Assembly: GCA_021739645.1 (NCBI GenBank)
Contig: JAIPBL010000015.1
Span: forward strand, 21,796-85,795
Direction: 5' to 3'
From: Saprospiraceae bacterium
GTDB lineage: Bacteria; Bacteroidota; Bacteroidia; Chitinophagales; Saprospiraceae
Length of the DNA stretch: 64,000 nt
Part shown: piece after piece, positions 27,719-38,209 of the stretch
How the letters are laid out: each line of letters opens with the position of its first letter
Numbering within the stretch: position 1 is the stretch's first letter
Program-made: the position numbers and the translations under genes
Notes under the pieces: model-generated
Databases searched by the model: none
What the model saw: the letters and a program-made list of their open reading frames with translations, nothing else
Told to the model about the DNA's origin: nothing

Positions 27719-30700
27719 TTCAATGCTTTTCTATTGGTGAGAAAATAGACCACTGGCACAATGAAAACATTGAGCAAAGTGGACGTGAGCAAGCCGCCCA
27801 AAATGACTTTCGCCATAGGGCTTTGGATTTCGTTGCCCGGCAGGTCGCCTGCAATCGCCAGCGGTATGAGCGCAAGCCCTGCTGTTAAAGCCGTCATCAA
27901 AATCGGCGAAAGGCGGTCAACCGAGCCTTCCATGACCGTTTCGAGGAGCGGTTTGCCTGCTTCCTGCAAGGTTTTGTAGCGGCTGACGAGCAAAATCCCG
28001 TTGCGGGTCGCCACGCCGAACAGCGTGATGAAACCGATAATCGCCGGGATGCTCAAAATGCCAGAGGTTATCCAAATACTGAAAACGCCGCCAATCAATG
28101 CCAATGGCAAATTCAACAGGATGATGGATGCCGTTTTCAGGTCTTTGAACTCCTGAAAAAGCAAGAGGAAAATCACCAAAAGCGAGAGGAGCGAAGTCGC
28201 CAAAAGCGTTTTCGAGGCTTCGGCTTCCGCCTCGAACTGTCCGCCGTATTCGATGCGGTAGCCTTCGGGAAGGATGACTTTTTCCGCCACCACTTTCTGG
28301 ATTTCATCCACGGCGGATTTTTGGTCACGGCCCGCCACGTTCACGGAAACTACCGTTTTGCGCTGCACGTTTTCCCGGTTTATCGTGTTCGGACCGGAGG
28401 TGCTGACAACATCGGCGACGTAGGAAAGCGGTATTTTTTGCCCGTTTCCAGCGTCAATCATCGTGTTTCGGATGTTCTCGATGTTGCCCCGGTTGGCATC
28501 GTCGAAGCGCAAAATCAGGTCGAAACTTTTGTTGCCCTCATAAATCTCAGACACTTTTTCGCCCGCAAACGCCACGTCCACGAACTCGTTGAACTGCCCA
28601 ATAGAGATGCCGTAGTGGTTCAGCAAATCCCGTTTCGCCTTGATTTGCACCTGCGGGATTTCGATTTGCTGCTCCACGCTCAAATCCACCAGCCCCGGAA
28701 TGGGCGTAATGGCTGCCTTGATTTCGTTGGAAAGCGAAAAGAGTTTGGCCAAATCTGTCCCGAAAATCTTGATGGCAATATTAGCCCTCGTGCCGCTCAG
28801 CATGTGGTCAATCCGGTGCCCGATAGGCTGCCCGATGGTGATGTTCACGCCCGAAACATTGGCAAGGTGCGTCCGCACGTCTTCCATGAATGCTGCACGG
28901 CTGCGGTCTTTCAGCAAAAACGGCGCATCAATTTCGGCGGCGTTCACACCTTGGGCGTGTTCGTCGAGTTCCGCCCGGCCCGTGCGGCGGGTCGTCACTT
29001 GAATTTCGGGGACTTTCAACAATTCCCGCTCGACGTGCGAGCCGATTTTGTTGCTTTCCTCCAAAGAAATGCCCGGCAAACTGACCGCCGAAATGACCAG
29101 CGAACCTTCGTTGAACTCCGGCAAAAAACTCCTGCCCAATTGCGTAAGCGCAAAAACCGCCACGGCCAATAGCAAAACTGAGGCGACGAGTACGGCGGTT
29201 TTGGCTTTCATCACGCCTTTCAAAGCCCTTGAATAGCCATTTTGCAAACGCTGCACGAGCCAGCTTTCGCCGTGCTGCTTTTGCAACATTTTTTCATTGG
29301 TCAAGAGATAACTGCCCAAAACAGGGGTCAATGTGATGCTCACGACCAACGAGGCAAACAGCGAAACGATGAACGCAATGCCCAGCGGAGCGAGCAGTTT
29401 GCCTTCCATGCCCGACAGGAAAAACAGTGGTACAAACGCCACGATGATGATGAACGTGGCATTGATGATGCTCGTCCGGATTTCCACAGAGGCATCGAAA
29501 ACGACTTTCAATATCCCTTTTCGTTCGCTTTCGGGTAGGGTAGCGTTCTGCTTCAGGCGTTTGAAAACATTTTCCACGTCAATAATCGCATCGTCCACGA
29601 GTGCGCCAATGGCGATGGCCATACCGCCGAGCGACATAGTGTTGATGGTGAAGCCGAGCCATTTCAGGGTCAAAATTGCGGCGATGAGCGAAACCGGGAT
29701 TGCCAAAAGTGAAATCACGGTTGCCCGCCAGTTCATCAAAAACAGGAACAGGATGACGACTACGAAAATGCTGCCCTCCAGCAAGGTCTTGTTGATGTTG
29801 GAAATCGAGGCGTTGATAAAATCTGCCTGCCGAAAAATGCGGGTGTTGATTTTGACATCGGCGGGCATGTTTTTTTGCAAATCCAAAATCGCCCCGTCAA
29901 TTTTATCGGTCAACAAAAGCGAGTTCGTGGCGGGCTGTTTCATCACGGTCATGATGACGGCAGGTTCGCCCCGGAGTGAGCCGTCGCCGATTTTTGGGGC
30001 GGCGGCGATTTTGAGCGTCGCCACGTCCTCGATTTTGACCACGCCGGCCGCCGTCGTTTTGATGACCGATTTTCCGAGTTCCGCCAAATCGCTCGTCCTG
30101 CCCATGCCCCGCACGATGTATTCGTTGCCAAACTCGTTCATGAAACCGCCCGACGAATTGCCGTTGGCTTCTTCGCAAGCCTTCACCAGTTCGGCGAGCG
30201 ACACGCCAAATGCGCCCATTTTTTGCGGCGAAGCCAAAATCTGGTACTGTTTGTACTCGCCGCCGATGACGACGACCTGTGCCACGCCGCCCGTTGCGAG
30301 CAATCGGGGGCGCAAATTCCAGTCGGCGATGGTGCGCAAGTCCATTTGCGAAGTCGAGTCTGCCGTCAAACTGATGAGCATGATTTCGCCCATGATGCTC
30401 GCCTGCGGCGCCATGGTCGGGTTGCCCACGCCCGTCGGGAGGCGTTCGGCGACGGCGATGATTTTTTCGTTGACGATTTGCCGTGCCTTGAAAATATCGG
30501 TGTTCCACTCGAATTCAATCCAGACAATCGAGATGCCCGCCGACGAGGACGAGCGCACCCGCCGGACGTTGGTCGCACCGTTCACCGCCGTTTCGAGCGG
30601 GAAGGTGACCAGTTTTTCGACCTCCTCCGGCGCCATGCCGTGCGCTTCGGTCAGCACGACGACGGTGGGGGCGGTGAGGTCGGGGAATACGTCCACCTCC

Positions 30701-30801
30701 ATCTGCGAGGCGACGTAGGAACCGAAAACGATGAGCAGCACGATGGCCACTATCACCAGCAATCGGTTGTGCAGTGAGAAATCTATTATTTTATTGAGCA
30801 T
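27715..30801 (-). CDS. CusA/CzcA family heavy-metal efflux RND permease
   Basis: 1028 aa; SQMEVDVFPDLTAPTVVVLTEAHGMAPEEVEKLVTFPLE, GALVDDAIIDVENVFKR, IGQPIGHRIDHMLSGTRANIAIKIFG. Confidence 0.94.
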   Translation of the reverse strand: MLNKIIDFSLHNRLLVIVAIVLLIVFGSYVASQMEVDVFPDLTAPTVVVLTEAHGMAPEEVEKLVTFPLETAVNGATNVRRVRSSSSAGISIVWIEFEWNTDIFKARQIVNEKIIAVAERLPTGVGNPTMAPQASIMGEIMLISLTADSTSQMDLRTIADWNLRPRLLATGGVAQVVVIGGEYKQYQILASPQKMGAFGVSLAELVKACEEANGNSSGGFMNEFGNEYIVRGMGRTSDLAELGKSVIKTTAAGVVKIEDVATLKIAAAPKIGDGSLRGEPAVIMTVMKQPATNSLLLTDKIDGAILDLQKNMPADVKINTRIFRQADFINASISNINKTLLEGSIFVVVILFLFLMNWRATVISLLAIPVSLIAAILTLKWLGFTINTMSLGGMAIAIGALVDDAIIDVENVFKRLKQNATLPESERKGILKVVFDASVEIRTSIINATFIIIVAFVPLFFLSGMEGKLLAPLGIAFIVSLFASLVVSITLTPVLGSYLLTNEKMLQKQHGESWLVQRLQNGYSRALKGVMKAKTAVLVASVLLLAVAVFALTQLGRSFLPEFNEGSLVISAVSLPGISLEESNKIGSHVERELLKVPEIQVTTRRTGRAELDEHAQGVNAAEIDAPFLLKDRSRAAFMEDVRTHLANVSGVNITIGQPIGHRIDHMLSGTRANIAIKIFGTDLAKLFSLSNEIKAAITPIPGLVDLSVEQQIEIPQVQIKAKRDLLNHYGISIGQFNEFVDVAFAGEKVSEIYEGNKSFDLILRFDDANRGNIENIRNTMIDAGNGQKIPLSYVADVVSTSGPNTINRENVQRKTVVSVNVAGRDQKSAVDEIQKVVAEKVILPEGYRIEYGGQFEAEAEASKTLLATSLLSLLVIFLLLFQEFKDLKTASIILLNLPLALIGGVFSIWITSGILSIPAIIGFITLFGVATRNGILLVSRYKTLQEAGKPLLETVMEGSVDRLSPILMTALTAGLALIPLAIAGDLPGNEIQSPMAKVILGGLLTSTLLNVFIVPVVYFLTNRKALK

Positions 30802-30813
30802 GGCTTTGGGGTT

Positions 30814-32352
30814 TTAATGTTCGTGACCATGCGCCGGGAGCGTACCCGAAGCGGTGGACAATTTGATTTGATAAGCGCCTTTCGTCACCACCCGTTCGCC
30901 CTCGGCGATGCCCGAAAGCACCTGCACATTCATGCCGTCCGATGCGCCGGTTTTGAGTTCCCGCTTTTGGAAACTCTCGCCCCCCGTTTGGACGTAGGCG
31001 TAAAAAATGCCCTGTTCTTCCAGCAATGCCGAGGTCGGAATAACCAGTGCGGACTTTGTTTCAGACAACAAAAACACCTCGACCACCGAGCCGGGGACGA
31101 AGTTGCCCACATTGTCAATCTCGAAATGGATGGGCAAAAATGGTGAACCAGCGTCCGCCGATTTCCCGGTGGAGACGACCCGCCCGTTCAGGTTTTTTGT
31201 ACTGAAAACCTGCCCGCCATCGGCGGTCTTGAAATTGGCAGCGGTGAACGAGGCGAGTTTCGGGAAATATTTTTGAGAAACATCAGCCCGCAGCAAGAGC
31301 CGCTTGTTTTTGGAAATGGTCGCCAATGGTTGCCCTGCGTTGACGAACTGCCCGTTTTCGACCAGCACGTTTTTCAAAAAACCACCCATCGGGGCAGTAA
31401 CACTTTGCCGGTTTTGGTTGAAATTTTTGGAAACGGACACGTTGGCGACTTGGGTTTGGGCATTTTCGAGCTGGCGTTTTGCCTCTAAAAACTCTTTTTC
31501 GGAAATGATTTTGTCTTTCACCAGTTCGCTTGCCCGCTCGAAGTTCTTTTTGGCGCTCGCCAAATCGTTCTCTGCTTGCGTGACGGCTGCGCCCAAGTTG
31601 CTCTGCACGACTTCGTTGCTTTTTACGGTGAACATCGGCGCACCTGCCCCAACGACGCTTCCCGCTACTTGGTTTTTCCCTGTAAAAGTCACGATGCCGC
31701 TGATTTGAGCAATCATCACGGCTTCGTCGCCGGGGGCTGCGAGGATTTGCCCGCTTGTTTTCACCACCTCCGAAAAGGGCTGGACTTTCGCTGGCGTATT
31801 GGCGAATTCGACTTTCCAAGCCTGTTCTTTCAAGTAGGAAACGTCGTTGGCGCCACCTTCTGCGGCGGGTTGCTTTTCAATCGCCGTTTTTTCATCCGCA
31901 AAAACCTCCACGTTTTCGATGGTGATTTTGTCAGTAAATGCTGGCGTCTTGATGTCAAAAACGAGGTTATAAATTCCCGCTTTTTCAGGGGTCAAGCGAA
32001 GCCGGAAAATGCCCGGTACTTCAGGCTTGTCGGCAGTGATAGACTGTGTTTTCCCATTGCTCGACAAAGTGAGGGTAATGGTGCCTTCCCCAATGGCCGT
32101 GAATAAGTTGCCAAGTGCCGTGAAATGGGCGGCAAAACGGCTTTCCTGCCCTTCGACGAGAGGCTTGAACTCTACGAAAAGCTCTGTTTTGTCAGAATAA
32201 AGCGTGAATGCGAGCGCTTCCAGAGAAGGCTCGGCAGGTGTGATGTGGTTGCCCGCAGCGTCGTGGGCGTGTTCACCTTCTACGTCGTGCGAGTGGCTAC
32301 AGCCAATTAGGATGCACGAAATGACTGCCAATGGCAGCATGATATTTTTCAT
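30814..32352 (-). CDS. RND efflux periplasmic adaptor subunit (CusB/CzcB-like)
   Basis: Lipobox ...ISCILIGCSHSHDVEGEHAHD; HlyD-like coiled coil; TGKNQVAGSVVGAGAPMFTVKS. Confidence 0.92.
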   Translation of the reverse strand: MKNIMLPLAVISCILIGCSHSHDVEGEHAHDAAGNHITPAEPSLEALAFTLYSDKTELFVEFKPLVEGQESRFAAHFTALGNLFTAIGEGTITLTLSSNGKTQSITADKPEVPGIFRLRLTPEKAGIYNLVFDIKTPAFTDKITIENVEVFADEKTAIEKQPAAEGGANDVSYLKEQAWKVEFANTPAKVQPFSEVVKTSGQILAAPGDEAVMIAQISGIVTFTGKNQVAGSVVGAGAPMFTVKSNEVVQSNLGAAVTQAENDLASAKKNFERASELVKDKIISEKEFLEAKRQLENAQTQVANVSVSKNFNQNRQSVTAPMGGFLKNVLVENGQFVNAGQPLATISKNKRLLLRADVSQKYFPKLASFTAANFKTADGGQVFSTKNLNGRVVSTGKSADAGSPFLPIHFEIDNVGNFVPGSVVEVFLLSETKSALVIPTSALLEEQGIFYAYVQTGGESFQKRELKTGASDGMNVQVLSGIAEGERVVTKGAYQIKLSTASGTLPAHGHEH

Positions 32353-32476
32353 TCTTGATGAATTTTAAATCAATGGATAAAACCGAGAACCCTTGCTGCG
32401 CAGGCGGCAAAGGAGGTCTGTTTTGAAAAAATGAATTGGAAAAAACCGCTAACAAAGGCGGTGCAAGGGCAGGAGG

Positions 32477-32881
32477 CTATGCTTTGGGCGGCTGCCAGAT
32501 ATTGTCCAAGTAGGAGGAGGAATGCCAATGTTCTGAGCGTCCGGTCACTGGGCTGGAAAAGGTTTTCCATGTCAGCAATGTCCCGATTCCTACATATTGA
32601 GGCACAAGGCAAGGGGATTGCGGCGCTAAATTTTGATGGTCGTGGTGGTGCTGGAAGGGCAGGTTTTTGTGCTCGTTGTGGTCGGCTTCGTGGTGATGGT
32701 GGTCGGAATAGTGCAACTTCACAAAACCAGCAATGCCAATGTTTTCCTGATCGCAGGTAAGATGGTGGAGAAAATGATGAAAAAATGCGCCCATTTTGAA
32801 GATGGTCTGCATTCCCTGATTGCTCGGCGAACTGGTCGCCAAAATCTGGAAGGCAAGGAATATGGGCAGGAATTTTTTCAT
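32477..32881 (-). CDS. Small His-rich exported protein (putative metal-binding)
   Basis: MKKFLPIFLAFQILATSS...HYSDHHHHEADHNEHKNLPFQHHHDHQNL, directly upstream of and co-oriented with the efflux operon. Confidence 0.75.
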   Translation of the reverse strand: MKKFLPIFLAFQILATSSPSNQGMQTIFKMGAFFHHFLHHLTCDQENIGIAGFVKLHYSDHHHHEADHNEHKNLPFQHHHDHQNLAPQSPCLVPQYVGIGTLLTWKTFSSPVTGRSEHWHSSSYLDNIWQPPKA

Positions 32882-33180
32882 TTCAGGGGCAAAGATAGTT
32901 GATTGGGGTTTTTTGCATTGGTTTGTTTTGTTATTATATTTTTCATAGCACTGAAATGCTCCACTCCCGAAAACAATTAAGCAGAACCCGAATTTGTATT
33001 CCAATCCTCCAGCTTTCCAAACCCTTCCCCCAAAAATAAAAACCCAGCATCACCGCCAGGCTTAAATATCGAATCATGAGTAGAATCATGCTTTTATACA
33101 GTGCGCACCAGTGCTACCGTGAACCGGTGGCAGGTCGGTCACCTGGTTAAGCACCGTCAACAGCGCCTGTGGGCCAGGGC

Positions 33181-34425
33181 CTACTCAAAATCATAATACA
33201 GCAAGTATTTCTTGCGCACCAATTTGAATCGCCGCAGCCCATCCTGCCAGCCCAACCGTATTTCCGCTTCTGTTTTCCCATCCACGATTTGCTGTTTCAA
33301 TTCCGGCCCTCCTGCCAAGGCATCAAAATGGGCCGTTTTCAAAAAGAAGTTCGCCTTGTCGGGATAGTTTTTGTAAAAATCCAGCAGGTAACCCAGGTTC
33401 AGTTTTTTTTGCTGGCGCAATGAGTCGAGGGGAAGCCCGCTCAGGTCGTAGCCACGGCACAGCTTGCCTTGCTGAGGTGGTTTTTTGGCACCCTCCATTG
33501 GCTTGGGCGTGAAGGTAAAATCACCCACATTGGCTCCCGGCGCACCAAATACCTGGAACTGTTTGTCCGTGCCCCGCCCCACGCTCACCACCGTTCCTTC
33601 AAAAAAACAGAGCGAGGGGTACAGGTAAATGGCCGTCATATTGGGCAGGTTGGGGGATGGCTTCACGGGCAAGTTGTAAAAACTGCGGTGGTCATAGCCA
33701 GTACAAGGGATTACCGTCAGGTCGCATTTGATACCATTGGCCAGCCAGCCCTCACCGTTCACCATCCGGGCATACTCGCCGATGGTCATGCCATACACCA
33801 CGGGCACTTCGTGAAGCCCAACGAACGAGGCATGGCTTTTTTTCAAAACAGGCCCATCCACATAGTGACCGTTCGGGTTTGGGCGGTCGAGGACGAGGAG
33901 CGGGACGTTGTTTTCTGCACAAGCCTCCATCACGTAAGCGAGCGTACTTATGTAGGTGTAAAAACGGGCTCCCACATCCTGAATATCGAACAGCACGAGG
34001 TCAACGCCTTCCAGCATTTCTGGGCTGGGCTTCTTGTTGTCGCCGTAAAGGGAGACGATGGGCAAGCCCGTCGAGGCGTCTTTGCCATCCTTTATCTTCT
34101 CGCCATCGCTAGCAGCACCTCGGAAGCCATGCTCTGGGGCAAAAATTTTCACCAAACTCACGCCCGAACGAAGCAAGGTGTCCACCAGGTGAGTATTCTC
34201 CACTATCGAGGTCTGGTTCACCACGGCAGCAATTCGCTTGCCCTTGAGCAGGGGCAGGTACTCCCCTACCCGCTCGGCGGCTGGCACTGGAAGGCCACTG
34301 ACCTGCGACTCGACTTTGGTGGTCGGCAAGCCGTTACTATTTTGGCTATTTTTTTGGCCACAAGCCAAAAAGAACAAAAAAACTAAGACTGGAATTGCAA
34401 CAATTGTTTTTAACTTTACCATCAA
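33181..34425 (-). CDS. namZ: DUF1343 family protein (NamZ-like exo-beta-N-acetylmuramidase)
   Basis: FAPEHGFRGAASDGEKIKDGKDASTGLPIVSLYGDNKKPSPEML, LVLFDIQDVGARFYTYISTL, LDRPNPNGHYVDGPVL. Confidence 0.9.
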   Translation of the reverse strand: MMVKLKTIVAIPVLVFLFFLACGQKNSQNSNGLPTTKVESQVSGLPVPAAERVGEYLPLLKGKRIAAVVNQTSIVENTHLVDTLLRSGVSLVKIFAPEHGFRGAASDGEKIKDGKDASTGLPIVSLYGDNKKPSPEMLEGVDLVLFDIQDVGARFYTYISTLAYVMEACAENNVPLLVLDRPNPNGHYVDGPVLKKSHASFVGLHEVPVVYGMTIGEYARMVNGEGWLANGIKCDLTVIPCTGYDHRSFYNLPVKPSPNLPNMTAIYLYPSLCFFEGTVVSVGRGTDKQFQVFGAPGANVGDFTFTPKPMEGAKKPPQQGKLCRGYDLSGLPLDSLRQQKKLNLGYLLDFYKNYPDKANFFLKTAHFDALAGGPELKQQIVDGKTEAEIRLGWQDGLRRFKLVRKKYLLYYDFE

Positions 34426-34446
34426 TTTGTTTTATTTTGCTTTGTA

Positions 34447-35847
34447 ATGGAAACCAAGTATGCAATAGTAGATATCGAAACGACCGGAGGTCGTGCCGCT
34501 CGGGATAAAATTACGGAAATCGCCATTGTCCTTCACAATGGTACGGAGGTATTGGAAACTTTTGAAACGCTCTTGAACCCTGAAACAACCATCCCCTACG
34601 GCATCACCGAATTGACTGGCATCAACAACGAGATGGTATTGGATGCTCCCAAGTTTTACGAAGTCGCAAAAAAAATCGTGGAGATGACCGAAGGTGCCGT
34701 TTTTGTCGCCCACAATGTCCGTTTCGATTACAGTTTTATCCAGGAGGAATTTCGGCGGTTGGGCTTCACGTACTCCCGTCGGCAGCTTTGCACCGTGCGG
34801 TTGGCAAGGAAGGTTTTTCCGGGTTATCGCAGCTACAGCCTTGGCAATTTGATTGCATCAATGGGCTTGACAGCTGGCGACCGACACCGGGCCATGGGCG
34901 ATACCATCGCCACGGTTGATTTGTTTGAGCGCATCCTCGCCCAATCGGGCACAGCCACCAAAGAAATCCGGCAGATGGTTAACCTTGGGGTCAAAGAGTC
35001 CAAATTGCCCAAGAACTTTAGCCTTGAAAAAATGCACAGCCTGCCCGAAGCCTGTGGGGTTTACTATTTTCACAATGAAGCTGGCGATGTGGTGTATGTG
35101 GGTAAAAGCCTGAATATCAAGAAACGGATAGCAGAGCATTTTTCCAACCAAACTGAAAAAGCGGCCAAGCTACAAGCGCAAGTGGATGATGTCTCTTGGG
35201 AGGTGACGGGCAGCGAGTTGGTGGCACTGCTCAAAGAATCGCACGAGATAAAAAAGTTGCGACCTCCCATCAACCGGGCGCAAAAAGTCCGAGAATACCC
35301 TTTTGTTATCCATTATTTTGAAAACCAAGCTGGATATCTCTGCTTTGATGTCGCAAAGCCAACCTTGAAGACTCGAAAAAACCTGCAAATCATTTCAGCC
35401 TACCAAGACCTCGCACACGCAAAAGGATGGTTAAAAGGCGCCCAAAAACGCTTCAACCTCTGCCTACGACACTGCCACCTTGAAGACAGGAACGGCCCTT
35501 GTTTCGACTACCACCTTAAGCAATGTTTTGGTGCCTGCACTGGAGAAGAAACTGCCGTGGATTACAATGAACGTGCTCAAGCTGCGCTTTTGGCCCTTGA
35601 TGAAAGTTTGCTGGAACAAGATTTTTTCTTGATTGATAAAGGAAGGACGCCAGAGGAGAATGCTGTGGTCTTGGTAAAAGGCGGGGAGTACAACGGCTAC
35701 GGATTCGTCAATATGAGTGAAGTGGATGCCAATGATTTCGAGGGATTGATGGTAGCAATTGATCCATTTGACAGCAACCCAGAGGTTAAGCGGATTATCC
35801 GGCGATTTCTGGCTGGCCGCCATGCGCTCCGCATCATCAAGTTCTGA
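34447..35847 (+). CDS. DEDDh exonuclease (DnaQ-like) fused to GIY-YIG nuclease domain
   Basis: Exo motifs VDIETTGG, VAHNVRFDYSF, HRAMGDTIAT; then GVYYFHNEAGDVVYVGKSLNIKKRIAEHF (GIY-YIG) and a Cys-rich segment CLRHCHLEDRNGPCFDYHLKQCFGAC. Confidence 0.92.
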   Translation: METKYAIVDIETTGGRAARDKITEIAIVLHNGTEVLETFETLLNPETTIPYGITELTGINNEMVLDAPKFYEVAKKIVEMTEGAVFVAHNVRFDYSFIQEEFRRLGFTYSRRQLCTVRLARKVFPGYRSYSLGNLIASMGLTAGDRHRAMGDTIATVDLFERILAQSGTATKEIRQMVNLGVKESKLPKNFSLEKMHSLPEACGVYYFHNEAGDVVYVGKSLNIKKRIAEHFSNQTEKAAKLQAQVDDVSWEVTGSELVALLKESHEIKKLRPPINRAQKVREYPFVIHYFENQAGYLCFDVAKPTLKTRKNLQIISAYQDLAHAKGWLKGAQKRFNLCLRHCHLEDRNGPCFDYHLKQCFGACTGEETAVDYNERAQAALLALDESLLEQDFFLIDKGRTPEENAVVLVKGGEYNGYGFVNMSEVDANDFEGLMVAIDPFDSNPEVKRIIRRFLAGRHALRIIKF

Positions 35848-35863
35848 AAAACAGCCCATAAAA

Positions 35864-35893
35864 ATGGCTTGGCAACTACAGTTGCCAAGCCAT
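35864..35893. terminator. Hairpin between convergent genes
   Basis: ATGGCTTGGCAAC-taca-GTTGCCAAGCCAT, perfect 13-bp stem. Confidence 0.75.
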
Positions 35894-35915
35894 CCATTCT
35901 AATGTTTCAAAGTAT

Positions 35916-36242
35916 TTACAGTGACTTTCCTAGCTTCTGAAGAAGCATGTAGTAAAATACCGCCCGGTGTTTCTGGTTAGCGTTGTACTCAGCGCAAACA
36001 GCTTTGATGGCAGTGTCCATGGCAGCTTCATCAGTCATGCCGAGCTTCTTGGTTAGGAAGTTGGCTTTAACTCTGTCCAACTCTTTTGGGTCAGAGCAAG
36101 ATACCAACGAGGCATCCTTTAAATAGATAGAAGGGCCAAGTCCTTTTGCAACTTTAGTTAGCTGATCGGCATTGACTGCACTTTTGCTAACTCCTTTAAG
36201 CGCATCCTGGTACTTAACCATCATTTCATCGAATTTGCTCAT
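35916..36242 (-). CDS. DUF2853 family protein
   Basis: MSKFDEMMVKYQDALKG...DLYLKD-type pattern; start at internal Met (36242). Confidence 0.75.
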   Translation of the reverse strand: MSKFDEMMVKYQDALKGVSKSAVNADQLTKVAKGLGPSIYLKDASLVSCSDPKELDRVKANFLTKKLGMTDEAAMDTAIKAVCAEYNANQKHRAVFYYMLLQKLGKSL

Positions 36243-36459
36243 AGAAAATAATGTTTTATGGTGAAAAAAAAGGTTTCGGTGCGAAGGTAACAACAAATAT
36301 GCAGTCACCAATGAATCCAGCCTTATTTACAAATTTAATTTTGTAGGATGTAAATATTTCATTTGTACCATGCTGCAAAACATGGAAACAAGACATCGGG
36401 TGAGGAGCTAAGTACCAGTTTTTACGACTAGCACAGTATAAGATTTGGTTTCATGATTT

Positions 36460-38157
36460 TTAGCCCGCCTTTTTCAATTCCTCAATCGCATGGTTTGCTG
36501 CTCTAGCTGTTAATGCCATGAAAGTCAGCGACGGGTTTTGCGTAGCGGTAGATGTCATGCAAGCACCATCACTAACATACACGTTCGGACAGGCGTGGAG
36601 CTGGTTCCATTTATTCAAAAGTGAAGTCTTTGGGTCGTGTCCCATGCGCACTCCGCCCATTTCGTGGATGTCCAAGCCGGGCGATTGTTCAGTATCTCTT
36701 GTTTGAATATTGGTGAATCCCGCCTTTTCGAACATCTCGGTAAACTGCTCGAAAAAATCCTTTATCATTTTCTCGTCGTTGTCGTCATGGACAACGTTGA
36801 TTCGGAGTTGGGGGATTCCCCAAGCATCTTTTTTCTCATCGTCCAATTTAACGAAGTTGGTTTTCTTCGGAATGGTTTCGCCCATCATGCCTGAGCCTAC
36901 GCTCCAACCACCATAGCCCTTGCTGCTAAGTAAGTTGTCCGCCAATTCCTTCCCAAAACCGTTGTTGTTCACCTCCGGGTAGCGCATGGCCTGAAAAGTG
37001 GAAGCATAACCTCTAAGGAAATCTGTTTCCTGTTTGTAAACATTGCGGAAGCGAGGGATATACGCACCCATCACCCGCCTCCCCTCGGTTTTGAAATCCT
37101 GGTGGCCTTCGTGATCTCCCCAAATTTTTGCCCTGTAATTGTGGAATGCCACGTATTTGCCCAGAAGTCCGTTGTCGTTGCCCAGCCCGTTGGGGAATCG
37201 GTCAGATTTCGAGTTCAACAACACTAAATTGGAGTTGAGCGTAGAAGCATTCAGGAAGATGATTTTGGCAAAATATTCAGTCGTCTCCTTCGTCTCGGCA
37301 TGAATGACCCGCACGCCAGTTGCCCTGTTTTCTTTTTCATCAAAAATGATGGAATGCACGACGGAATGGGGTTGCAAGGTGAAATTCCCAGTCTTCATGG
37401 CCCAAGGGATCAGCGTCGAATTGGCGCTAAAATAGCCGCCGAAAGGACAGCCACGCTGGCAGATGCTGCGGTTTTGGCAAAGCGTTCGGCCTTGTTGCTT
37501 GAAAATCTCCCGCTCCTCGGTAAGGTGCGCGCAACGTGAAAATATCAGGTGCCGGTTTTTGAAGTTTTTTTTGAGGGAATCCTTGAAATGCTCCTCCACA
37601 CAGGTGAGGTCCCAGGGTTTTAAGAAGTCGCCATCCGGCAAGGTATCCAGCCCATCATGGTTGCCCGCCACGCCGATGAACTGCTCCACATGGGTGTACC
37701 ATTTCTCCAAGTCCTTGTAGCGGATGGGCCAGTCCACAGCAAAGCCATCACGTGCTGGCCCCTCAAAATCGAAGTCGCTCCAGCGCTGGACGTACCTGGC
37801 CCACATGAGCGACTTGCCGCCTACTTGATAGCCTCGAATCCAGTCGAATGGTCTGTCTTGGATATAGGGATGCTCGGTGTCCTTCACGAAAAAGTGCATG
37901 GCGTCCTCTTTGAACGCATAACAGCGACTGATGACGGGGTTCTCTTTTGCCACTTCGTAGGGGATGCGGCCACGGTGCTTGAACTCCCAAGGTTGTATGC
38001 CGGTGGTTGGGTAATCTTTAATATGCTCCACGTTTCGTCCCCGCTCCAGCATGAGTGTTTTTAGGCCATTTTCGCTGAGTTCCTTGGCAGCCCAGCCGCC
38101 TGTCATGCCCCCACCTATGATGATGGCATCGAAATGATGGTCTGTTGTGTTAGGCAT
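36460..38157 (-). CDS. GMC family oxidoreductase
   Basis: FDAIIIGGGMTGGWAAKELSENGLKTLMLERG; C-terminal HEMGGVRMGHDPKTSLLNKWNQLHACPNVYVSDGACMTSTATQNPSLTFMAL. Confidence 0.93.
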   Translation of the reverse strand: MPNTTDHHFDAIIIGGGMTGGWAAKELSENGLKTLMLERGRNVEHIKDYPTTGIQPWEFKHRGRIPYEVAKENPVISRCYAFKEDAMHFFVKDTEHPYIQDRPFDWIRGYQVGGKSLMWARYVQRWSDFDFEGPARDGFAVDWPIRYKDLEKWYTHVEQFIGVAGNHDGLDTLPDGDFLKPWDLTCVEEHFKDSLKKNFKNRHLIFSRCAHLTEEREIFKQQGRTLCQNRSICQRGCPFGGYFSANSTLIPWAMKTGNFTLQPHSVVHSIIFDEKENRATGVRVIHAETKETTEYFAKIIFLNASTLNSNLVLLNSKSDRFPNGLGNDNGLLGKYVAFHNYRAKIWGDHEGHQDFKTEGRRVMGAYIPRFRNVYKQETDFLRGYASTFQAMRYPEVNNNGFGKELADNLLSSKGYGGWSVGSGMMGETIPKKTNFVKLDDEKKDAWGIPQLRINVVHDDNDEKMIKDFFEQFTEMFEKAGFTNIQTRDTEQSPGLDIHEMGGVRMGHDPKTSLLNKWNQLHACPNVYVSDGACMTSTATQNPSLTFMALTARAANHAIEELKKAG

Positions 38158-38209
38158 TTTGCTTTTTAGATTTGAATGTTGGAAATTGAAGTTTAGAGAC
38201 AATCTATAC

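Noticed and set aside
28321-29172. 283-aa plus-strand ORF opposite the RND permease
   Set aside because: Second antisense shadow in the same GC-rich CDS; no domain signature.
29333-30718. 461-aa plus-strand ORF opposite the RND permease
   Set aside because: Antisense to a well-supported CusA/CzcA CDS; low-complexity composition, no recognisable domain.
33061-33180. Short GC-rich stretch downstream of the DUF1343 gene with small potential helices and a 30-codon open frame
   Set aside because: Could be a degenerate coding remnant or a structured RNA, but I found no convincing stem set or recognisable protein, so no call is made.
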